From positions 99,528-163,527 of the forward strand of contig CAVYOA010000006.1 of NCBI GenBank assembly GCA_963769945.1: DNA of 64,000 nt. The letters are read 5' to 3'. How positions within the stretch are numbered: the stretch's first letter is position 1; each line of letters begins with the position of its first letter. Below the pieces are notes generated by a model. The model did not search any database and was not told where the DNA came from. It saw only the letters and a program-made list of their open reading frames with translations. Made by a program: the position numbers and the translations under genes. The DNA is from WHSW01 sp963769945. Its GTDB lineage: Bacteria > Actinomycetota > Thermoleophilia > Solirubrobacterales > 70-9. Below are positions 33,469-40,603 of this stretch, piece by piece.

Positions 33469-34314
33469 ATGTCCGTCTGGCGCCTGAACGAGCTCGAGCT
33501 CAGCTTCCCGCCGCCGCTCGCGGCGGGGATCGTCAACGTCACCGACGATTCCTTCTATGCCGGCGCGCGCAGCGGCACCGCCGAGCAGGCGGTGGCCGAC
33601 GGCCTCGCACTGGCCAAAGCCGGGTTCGACATGCTCGACGTCGGTGCCGTCGCAGCGCGCAGCGGGCCTTCGGTCGCGGCGGAGGTGGAGGCCGAGAAGC
33701 TGGTGCCGGCAATCACGCAGCTGGCGGCGCGGGCGGGCGTGCCCGTGCTCGCGGACACGTTTTCACCCGAGGTCGCGGCACTCGCGCTCGAGGCTGGGGC
33801 GACGGCGGTCAACGACATCGGCGGCGGCGAGGACGCGATGCTCGAGCTCGTCGCCGAGGCCGGCTGCGGCTACGTGCTCATGCACATAGCGGGCCCGCCT
33901 CGGGTTGACCGCCCGGCGCCGCGCTACGACGACGTCGTCGAGCGGATGAAGGCCTGGTTTGCCCAGCGCCTGGAGCGCGCGCTCGAGCTCGGCTGTGACG
34001 CCGAGCAGATCGCGCTCGACCCTGGACTCGATTTCGACCTCAGTACCGACGACGACCTCGAGGTCCTGCGCCGGCTCGGTGAGCTGCGAACGCTCGGGCG
34101 GCCGTTATTCGTCGCGCTCTCGCGCAAGGACTTCATTGGCGCGGTGCTGGCGGGGTCGTGGGAACAGCGCGTTGAGCCCGCGCAGCGCGGGCCGGCAACG
34201 CTTGCGGTGACGACGCTTGCCGTCGCCGAGGGCGCCGAAATGCTGCGCCTGCACGATGTCGAAGCGCTCGACGCGGTGCGCACGGCGGCCGCGATCACGG
34301 CGGGTGCAGCGTGA
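33469..34314 (+). CDS. folP: Dihydropteroate synthase with altered loop motifs
   Basis: The 281-residue TIM-barrel protein joins pABA to dihydropterin pyrophosphate. Key residues are kept: Asn in GIVNVTDDSFYAGA, Asp in PVLADTFSPEVA, VNDIGGGEDAMLELV, DPGLDFDLS, the lysine in ALSRKDFIGAVL and RLHDVEALDAV. The usual NVTPDSFSDGG is NVTDDSFYAGA, and the usual STRPG loop is replaced by AARSGP. This may be lineage variation; it affects the loops where sulfonamides bind. The stop overlaps the next start (GTGA). A near-leaderless promoter lies upstream. Confidence 0.87.
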   Translation: MSVWRLNELELSFPPPLAAGIVNVTDDSFYAGARSGTAEQAVADGLALAKAGFDMLDVGAVAARSGPSVAAEVEAEKLVPAITQLAARAGVPVLADTFSPEVAALALEAGATAVNDIGGGEDAMLELVAEAGCGYVLMHIAGPPRVDRPAPRYDDVVERMKAWFAQRLERALELGCDAEQIALDPGLDFDLSTDDDLEVLRRLGELRTLGRPLFVALSRKDFIGAVLAGSWEQRVEPAQRGPATLAVTTLAVAEGAEMLRLHDVEALDAVRTAAAITAGAA

Positions 34315-36669
34315 GTGGCGATCCGTTCGCCGCGGCGCCGCTTGCCTGGGAGCGGCTGCTCGAGGCGGGTGAGATCGAGGAGCGGCTGGTCACCACCCGC
34401 GTCGAGGCGCCACGTCCACCGAGCCCTGTCGAGGTACCACCGTCATTGTCGCGGGACGCTTGTCGAAGCGCTAGCGCGCGGTGGCATCTCAGAGCTCTAC
34501 TCGCACCAGCTCGAAGCATTGGAACGAGCGCGCCAGAGCGACGTCATCGTCACCAGCGGCACCGCCTCGGGCAAGTCCTTGTCGTTCAACTTGCCGGTGC
34601 TCGACGCGATCGCCGCGGACCCGAAGACCCGCGCTCTCTACGTCTACCCGACCAAGGCGCTCGCCCAGGACCAAGCGCGAAAGCTCGCGCTGCTGAACCC
34701 TCCCGGGCTGATCCAGGCGATCTATGACGGCGACACCCCGAAGGACGACCGGCCCGCGATCCGTCGCCGCTCCAACCTCGTGCTGACCAACCCCGACATG
34801 CTCAACATGGGCATGCTCGCCCACCACAAGGGCTGGGGTGACTTCCTCGCCAACCTGCGCTTCGTTGTCGTCGACGAGGCCCACACCTACCGCGGCGTCT
34901 TCGGCTCGCATGTGGCCAACGTCCTGCGGCGCCTGCGTCGAGTTGCGCGCGTGTATGGCACCGAGCCGCGATTCATTCTGGCGTCGGCGACGATCGCCAA
35001 CCCCGTCGAGCTCGCCGAACGGCTCACCGGGACGAAGTTCGCGCTGGTCGATTCCGACGGTGCCCCGCGAGCCAAGCGGCGGATTGCGATCTGGAATCCG
35101 CCGGTGACCGACGCGAAGACGATGAAGCGACGCTCGGTGCTCTCGGAGTCGGCGGAGTTGCTTGCGGATCTCGTCATCAACGGCTCTCGCACGATCTGCT
35201 TTTTGCGCAGTCGACGCGGGATCGAGCTGATACAGAAGTTCACGCGGATGCGCCTCGAGCAACTCGGCGAGCCCGAGCTCGCTGCGCGCATCGCCCCCTA
35301 CCGCGCCGGCTACACGCCTCAGCAGCGACGCGAGATCGAGCGCAAGCTCACCAGCGGCGAGTTGCTTGCGGTGGTCACCACCGATGCGCTCGAGCTCGGG
35401 ATTGACATCGGCGAGCTCGACGCGGCGGTCTGCGTCACATTCCCCGGCACCGTCGCCAGCCTGCGCCAGATGTGGGGGCGAGCGGGGCGCCGGCGCGAGG
35501 GGATCGCGCTCTACGTAGCCGGGGAGGATGCCCTCGACCAGTTCTTCTGCCGCCATCCCGACGAGTTTCTCGAGCGCCCGGTGGAGGCGGCGATTCTCGA
35601 CCACGCCAACGAACGCATCCAGACCGCGCACGTCCTCGCGGCCGCCTACGAAGCGCCGCTCGGCGGCGCCGGCGAGCAGCCGGGCGCGAACGATGACGCC
35701 ATCCTCGGCGAGCGGTGGCGCGAACGCGCCGACACGCTGGTCGGCGCGGGGCGCCTGCGCCGGAGCCGCGACGGTCGCTACCTGCCACGCGAATCAGGGT
35801 TTCCCGCTGGCGAGATCTCGCTGCGCTCGGCCTCCTTGGACTCGGTCGCTGTGATCGATCGCAACTCCGGCGAGCTGCTCGGCCAGGTCGAGGCCGAGCG
35901 CGCGTTCACAACGATTCATCCCGGAGCGATCTATCTGCACCTCGGTCGTTCGTACGAGGTTGCGGAGCTCGACGTCGAATCCCGACGCGCGATCGTCGAG
36001 GAGTTCGCCGGCGATTGGTACACGCAGCCGAAGAAGGAGACCGCGGTCTATATCGAGGAGGTCGATGAGCAGCGCTCGATCGGACCAGGCCGCGCCGGCG
36101 CCGTCGAGCTCAATTTCGGCGAGGTCTCGGTTTCAGAGCAGGTGATCGCGTTTCAGCGAAAGAGCCTCAACGATCACTCCGTGATCGACATGGTCGCGCT
36201 CGATCTGCCCGAGCAGAACTTCCCCACTCAGGCGCTCTGGTACGTGCTTCCCGACGCGCTGGCGGGTCCGGCGGCGATGCCGAGCGAGGTGCTGCTGGGA
36301 GCGCTTCACGCGGCCGAGCATTCGCAGATCGCGGTGCTGCCGCTGCTGGCCATGTGCGACCGCTGGGACATCGGCGGGCTCTCGACCAACATCCACTTTC
36401 AGACCGGCCAGCCGACGATCTTCATTTACGACGGCCACCCCGGTGGCGTCGGCATCGCCAAGCGCGGCTACGACGAGTTCGAACGGCTCGTCGGCGATGC
36501 CGCGCGGCTCGTCGGCGAGTGCCCCTGCGAGCACGGCTGCCCCTCGTGCGTGCAAAGCCCCAAGTGCGGCAACCTAAACGAGCCGCTGCACAAGGCCGGC
36601 TCGCTTGAGCTGATGGAGCAGATCATCAACCTCGCGGCAGCCCAGGCGCGACCGATGCGCGCGGCCTGA
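34311..36669 (+). CDS. DEAD/DEAH-box helicase with DUF1998 zinc-binding C-terminus (YprA/MrfA-like), frameshifted
   Basis: GTG 34311 overlaps the folP stop; the first about 45 residues (DPFAAAPLAWERLLEAGEIE) are in that frame, then a shift near 34445-34460 leads to TLVEALARGGISELYSHQL. Helicase motifs: Q-like YSHQLEAL, Walker A TSGTASGKSLSFNLP, VVVDEAHTYRG, ILASATIANP, ITTDALELGIDIG-type motif at VVTTDALELGIDIGELD, and QMWGRAGRRREG. The C-terminal Cys cluster CPCEHGCPSCVQSPKCG marks the DUF1998 domain of MrfA, a mitomycin-repair helicase in Bacillus. A DNA-repair role is likely. Confidence 0.9.
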
Positions 36670-36795
36670 GGGGCTGCCCGCTAAGGGCTGACGAACGTAT
36701 CGGGATCGGGCCGATGCGCTCACCGGCGCCGTATCGCAACGGCGACGATCCATCGTCCCGAGCCTGCGCCGCCTCGCTAGCCTTACGCGCCGCGA

Positions 36796-36868
36796 GGCGA
36801 GATAGCTCAGTTGGTAGAGCACACGACTGAAAATCGTGGTGTCCCCGGTTCGATTCCGGGTCTCGCCA
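36796..36868 (+). tRNA. tRNA-Phe(GAA)
   Basis: Acceptor GGCGAGA pairs with TCTCGCC, the D arm is TAGCTCAGTTGGTAGAGC, the anticodon loop CTGAAAA contains GAA, and the T arm has GGTTCGATTCC. CCA is not encoded. TAGCCT at 36778-36783 is a plausible -10. A 6-bp hairpin GCGGGC-AAA-GCCCGC follows about 45 bases downstream. Confidence 0.97.
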
Positions 36869-37036
36869 TCTCCCGGGCCGGGCCGCCGTCTTGCGGCGTC
36901 ATCGGTCGCTTGCGGGCAAAGCCCGCGGCGCTTCCTGCTTCCTGGCAAGGAGCGACATGGGTCGCTTGCGACGGCCTGACCCCCGGGAGACGGTTCTGGC
37001 GATTGGAAATGAGCCATCGCGGGTATTCGGCCGGCC

Positions 37037-37216
37037 ATGGAATTTCAAGAGACCCCGGGCGAGACGCTGCCATCAGACCCTCGAGAAGATGACGAGATGA
37101 TCGAGCCCGATGCCGATCCGCTCGACACCGACGTCGAAGATGTCGATCTCTTGCTCGACGATGAGGACGAGGTCGACGACGGCGAGGACGTCGCGCTCGA
37201 GGACGAAGACATCTAA
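37037..37216 (+). CDS. Very acidic 59-residue protein
   Basis: ATG 37037 opens a 59-codon frame ending at TAA 37214-37216. The product begins MEFQETPGETLPSDPREDDE and then is mostly Asp/Glu (DLLLDDEDEVDDGEDVALED). There are no Cys or basic clusters. It could be disordered and bind a basic partner; no family recognised. Coding status rests on codon quality and a clean frame between tRNA-Phe and the YihY gene. Confidence 0.5.
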   Translation: MEFQETPGETLPSDPREDDEMIEPDADPLDTDVEDVDLLLDDEDEVDDGEDVALEDEDI

Positions 37217-37250
37217 CAAGCCCTGCGTTGAGCGCCCGGGCACCGCCGGG

Positions 37251-37256
37251 TAGCGT
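37251..37256 (+). promoter_or_regulatory. -10 element TAGCGT for the YihY gene
   Basis: TAGCGT ends seven bases before GTG 37264, so +1 would be one base upstream of the start codon. Confidence 0.45.
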
Positions 37257-37263
37257 CCTGGAC

Positions 37264-38268
37264 GTGACTCCGATCGAAGGGCCCACCGACGTCACCGTTC
37301 GCGGCTGGTGGCACACGCTGCGAGACGCCGTCAAGGTGTTTCGCGAGAACGACCGCACCGACGACGCGGCCGCGCTCACCTACTACACGGTTCTATCGCT
37401 GTTTCCAGGACTGATCGTCCTGGTCTCGCTGCTCGGCGTTTTCGGCAACCAGGAGACGATCACGAGCTTGCTCACGATCATCGACGACCTCGGCTCTGCT
37501 TCGACCGTCGACGCGATCAGAGGTCCGATCAACGACATCGTCGAGAGCTCGAGCGCTGCCGGTCTCGCGCTCGTGCTCGGGGTCGTCCTCGGCCTGTGGT
37601 CTGCGTCCGGCTACGTCGGCGCATTCATGCGGATCTCGAACGAGATCTATGGCTCAGATGAGGACCGGCCATTCTGGAAGCTGCGCCCGCTGCAGATGGG
37701 GATCACGTTCGTGATGACGATGATCCTGGTCGCAGTCTTGGTCGCGCTCGTGCTCACGGGCCCGCTCGCCGAGGCGATCGGCGACGAGCTCGGCGTCGGC
37801 GATACCGCACTCACCCTGTTCACGATCGCGAAGTGGCCGATCCTGTTCGCGATGGTCGTCTTCGTCATCGGCCTCCTCTATCGCTGGTCACCGCACGCCT
37901 CGCACGAGGGACTTCGCTGGATTCTTCCCGGCAGCGCCCTGGCAACGGTCATCTGGCTCCTTGCCTCGGCCGCGTTCGCCGCCTACGTGGCCAACTTCGG
38001 CTCCTATGCCAATACCTACGGCAGCCTCGCCGGCGTCATCGTCTTCTTGGTCTGGCTCTGGCTGACCAACGTCGCCGTCATCCTCGGCGCCCAGTTCGCC
38101 CGCGAGCTCGAGCGCACGGCCGCCGCCGCCGCGATTCCGACCGCGCCCGATGAACCCGTGCCGCTCGACCCCGTCGACCGCGACCTCGCCCCGCACTACT
38201 CGCCGGCGGACCACGATCCCGGCGATCGGCCCGAGGACGGGCAACCCGCCCGCCGCACGTCGCGCTGA
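37264..38268 (+). CDS. YihY/BrkB-family inner membrane protein
   Basis: From GTG 37264 the 334-residue protein contains DDAAALTYYTVLSLFPGLIV, VLGLWSASGYVGAFMRISN, GLLYRWSPHASHEGLRWILP and VANFGSYANTYGSLAGVIVF, the standard motifs of the YihY/UPF0761 family, with six membrane helices. The C-terminal about 55 residues are Pro/Asp-rich and cytoplasmic. The family was once called ribonuclease BN in error; its function is unsettled. The leaderless -10 box decides the start over an earlier one at 37228. Confidence 0.9.
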   Translation: MTPIEGPTDVTVRGWWHTLRDAVKVFRENDRTDDAAALTYYTVLSLFPGLIVLVSLLGVFGNQETITSLLTIIDDLGSASTVDAIRGPINDIVESSSAAGLALVLGVVLGLWSASGYVGAFMRISNEIYGSDEDRPFWKLRPLQMGITFVMTMILVAVLVALVLTGPLAEAIGDELGVGDTALTLFTIAKWPILFAMVVFVIGLLYRWSPHASHEGLRWILPGSALATVIWLLASAAFAAYVANFGSYANTYGSLAGVIVFLVWLWLTNVAVILGAQFARELERTAAAAAIPTAPDEPVPLDPVDRDLAPHYSPADHDPGDRPEDGQPARRTSR

Positions 38269-38407
38269 CGTGAAACGCCTGCGTTCAAGCACGGACAAGT
38301 CTTCTGCGCCCGAACCAACGGTTTAGGCCCTGTCAGCTTCTGGGCTCGCCCCGCGACTGACCAAAGATGCAAGCCGGGAAGAGAATCGGGCCGTCCGGAT
38401 CTCTGAC

Positions 38408-38413
38408 TACCGT
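38408..38413 (+). promoter_or_regulatory. -10 element TACCGT for the YhaM-like gene
   Basis: TACCGT ends seven bases before ATG 38421, which favours that start over 38367. Confidence 0.45.
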
Positions 38414-38420
38414 GAGTTCA

Positions 38421-39458
38421 ATGAGTAGCCAGGGTCAAATCGAAGCACTTCAGGCTCCGCTTGGAGAGGTTCCAGCTGAGCCGACGGCGCTGCCGTTGAT
38501 TCGTACCTTCATCCGAGATCTCGCCGAGGGCGGCACGGTTGGCGCCGTCTTCGCTGTGCGCGAACGCGAGCGTCGCACACGCAGAAGCGGCGAGGACTTC
38601 CTCAGGCTGATCGTCGCTGACCGCACCGGCTCGGTAGAGGCTCTCGCCTGGGACGACGTCGACGACCTGTTCGACTGTTGCCCGCCTGGCGCGGTGGTCT
38701 ACATCGAAGGCAAGTTCTCGGTCCACCCTCAGTACGGCTCAAAGATCACGATCCGCTCGATCCGCGTGGCCGACGCCGGCGAGTACCAGCACGACGATCT
38801 CGCCGAAGGACCGCCGGTCTCGGTCGAGCAGCTGGAGACTCAGCTGCGAGAACTGCTGACGACGATTCAGAACCCCCAGCTCGCCGCTTTGCTCGACCGC
38901 ATCTTCGGCCCCGAGTCTGCGATCTGGGCGCGCTTCCAGATCGCGCCGGCGGCCAAGTACTACCACCAGGCCTATCCGCACGGCCTGCTTGACCATACGG
39001 TCTCGGTTGCCGAAGCGGTGAGCGCCGCCGCCGCCGCTTTCCCAGGCGTCGACCGCGACGTCGCCGTCACCGGAGCTCTGCTTCACGACATCGGCAAGAC
39101 CCAGGCCTACAACGACGACCCGCTGGCGATCGACCTCACGGACCTCGGTCGCCTCCAAGGGGAGATTCCGCTCGGCTATTACCTAGTGCGCCGCGAGATC
39201 GAGCAGATCCAGGGCTTCGACCCTGAGCTCGCACAGGCAGTCCTGCACATCGTCCTCTCTCACCATGGCAAGCTCGAGCACGGCTCGCCGGTGGTCCCGG
39301 CCACGCGAGAGGCGACCCTCGTGCATGCGATGGACAATCTCGGAGGAACCCTCGGCAGCTTCGATCGCATCGAACGCGAGCTGCCCGACGGCCAAGCTTG
39401 GTCGCGCTTCGACCGCGGCATCGACTCGGCCGCATATTTCTCTTCTCGGGCAGCCTGA
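38421..39458 (+). CDS. YhaM-like 3'-5' exoribonuclease (OB fold plus HD domain)
   Basis: The 345-residue protein has an N-terminal OB-fold nucleic-acid domain (FLRLIVADRTGSVEALAWDD, VVYIEGKFSVHPQYGSKITI) and a C-terminal HD domain with AYPHGLLDHTVSVAEAV, ALLHDIGKTQAYNDD and IVLSHHGKLEHGSPVVP as metal-binding His/Asp motifs. This arrangement matches Bacillus YhaM, which trims RNA and DNA 3' ends. It is probably cytoplasmic. Confidence 0.88.
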   Translation: MSSQGQIEALQAPLGEVPAEPTALPLIRTFIRDLAEGGTVGAVFAVRERERRTRRSGEDFLRLIVADRTGSVEALAWDDVDDLFDCCPPGAVVYIEGKFSVHPQYGSKITIRSIRVADAGEYQHDDLAEGPPVSVEQLETQLRELLTTIQNPQLAALLDRIFGPESAIWARFQIAPAAKYYHQAYPHGLLDHTVSVAEAVSAAAAAFPGVDRDVAVTGALLHDIGKTQAYNDDPLAIDLTDLGRLQGEIPLGYYLVRREIEQIQGFDPELAQAVLHIVLSHHGKLEHGSPVVPATREATLVHAMDNLGGTLGSFDRIERELPDGQAWSRFDRGIDSAAYFSSRAA

Positions 39459-39483
39459 GCCGAGGACGGTCCGGCGATCGTTC

Positions 39484-39804
39484 TCAGGGGCCGAAGCGCT
39501 TCGTGCAGCGATTGACCCTGTCTCCAACCCGCTCGGGCTTGGGTGCGGCGATCGCTCGCTGAATGCAGTCCTGGAGCGCCTGTGAATCGGTCTCGTCGAA
39601 GGCGTTGCCGATCTGGTCTTGCACGTTGTTGGGCAGGCCTTCAAAGCCGTCGAAGCTTTCGTTGAACGAGTCGAGACTCTGGCCGACCACGTCGCTGGTC
39701 GTATCAAGCGTGGGCTTGACGATGAAGAAGTAGATCGCCGCCAGGATCACGACCGTCGTCACGACCTTGATCAGCGGGTTGAGGAACGTGCCGGCGCCAA
39801 GCAT
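39484..39804 (-). CDS. Small membrane-anchored protein, paralogue C of a duplicated family
   Basis: The 106-residue protein starts MLGAGTFLNPLIKVVTTVV and continues into one membrane helix (VVILAAIYFFIVKPTLDTT). The rest is soluble with two Cys (DCIQRAIAAPKPERVGDRV, NRCTKRFGP). ATG overlaps the stop of the upstream paralogue (TGATG). It shares the first about 35 residues with the gene at 39804-40325. Function unknown. Confidence 0.7.
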   Translation of the reverse strand: MLGAGTFLNPLIKVVTTVVILAAIYFFIVKPTLDTTSDVVGQSLDSFNESFDGFEGLPNNVQDQIGNAFDETDSQALQDCIQRAIAAPKPERVGDRVNRCTKRFGP

Positions 39805-40325
39805 CAGCCGAACAGCAACTGGTCTGCGAGGTCGCGGCAGCGCTGCATCGCCCGCGACTCGAATTCGGCGTCCTCGACGCATTGCTCGATCCGTGTGGCG
39901 CCGGCAGCGTCGCCCTGAGCGGCGACGCTAGTCGCGTATGAGAGCGCGAAATTGCGGCTGCTCTGGACGTTGTGCACGACCCGCTCGGCAAAGCTTTCGC
40001 ACTTCTGCGTCGGCGCGAGGTCGTCACCGGCCTGCCTCAGGCACGAGCGAACCTCTCGAGCCGCCTGCGGCCAGGTCGAGTTGAGGCTGGCGATGAACGT
40101 GGCAGTGCGTGATTGCGCGGTCTCCAAGGCGATGGTCTGGGACCTTTGCGCGCTAGCCGCCTGCGCCTGCGCCTGCGACTGGCGGATGTTCTCGTTGACG
40201 TCGCCGATGGTCTTCTCGGTTGTGTTGAGGATCGGCTTGACGATGAAGATTCCCACCGCAGCGAGGATTGCCACCGTGGTGACGATCTTGATCAGCGGGT
40301 TGATGAAAGTGCCGGCGCCGAGCAT
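39804..40325 (-). CDS. Small membrane-anchored protein, paralogue B
   Basis: The 173-residue protein starts MLGAGTFINPLIKIVTTVAI with a membrane helix (ILAAVGIFIVKPILNTTEK), then a Gln/Ala-rich coiled coil (NENIRQSQAQAQAASAQRSQ) and a helical domain with four Cys (SCLRQAGDDLAPTQKCESF, IEQCVEDAEFESRAMQRC). The Cys pairs may form disulfides outside the membrane. The N-terminal anchor is nearly identical to paralogue C, indicating tandem duplication. Function unknown. Confidence 0.7.
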   Translation of the reverse strand: MLGAGTFINPLIKIVTTVAILAAVGIFIVKPILNTTEKTIGDVNENIRQSQAQAQAASAQRSQTIALETAQSRTATFIASLNSTWPQAAREVRSCLRQAGDDLAPTQKCESFAERVVHNVQSSRNFALSYATSVAAQGDAAGATRIEQCVEDAEFESRAMQRCRDLADQLLFG

Positions 40326-40333
40326 TGCGTGGC

Positions 40334-40438
40334 CTACGGTCCGAAGCGATCGATCGCTCGCTCCTGCGAAGCAGCCTCGATCGCGCGCTGGATCACCGCG
40401 CTGATCGTCGAGCTCATGGTGGCGCGATCTCCGAACAT
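40334..40438 (-). CDS. 34-residue leader gene of the paralogue cluster
   Basis: ATG 40438 opens a short frame (FGDRATMSSTISAVIQRAIE, ending QERAIDRFGP). Its end resembles the end of paralogue C (IQRAIAAPKPERVGDR ... RFGP), so it may be a truncated third copy that kept only the C-terminal segment. TAGGAT at 40448-40453 (- strand) is nine bases before the ATG. It is the first gene of the leftward cluster. Confidence 0.45.
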   Translation of the reverse strand: MFGDRATMSSTISAVIQRAIEAASQERAIDRFGP

Positions 40439-40588
40439 GGCTCGGCCATCCTAAGCGCTCACCGCGATCAGGGCCAAGAGCGCTCGATCCGGTTCGAGCC
40501 TGTGCCGAAACCGGCGTGTTTGGCGCCAATTCACCGACAAAAGACGCAGTTTGCGAAACGGGCCGTATGACAGGCTTCACGCCGCCAA

Positions 40589-40594
40589 TATCCT
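40589..40594 (+). promoter_or_regulatory. -10 element TATCCT upstream of pafBC
   Basis: TATCCT ends nine bases before ATG 40604, giving a leader of about three bases. Confidence 0.4.
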
Positions 40595-40603
40595 CGTAGC
40601 GCA

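Noticed and set aside
36796..37036. tRNA-Phe as an integration site of a mobile element
   Set aside because: No integrase is nearby, the 3' end of the tRNA is not repeated downstream, and the following genes are chromosomal housekeeping types.
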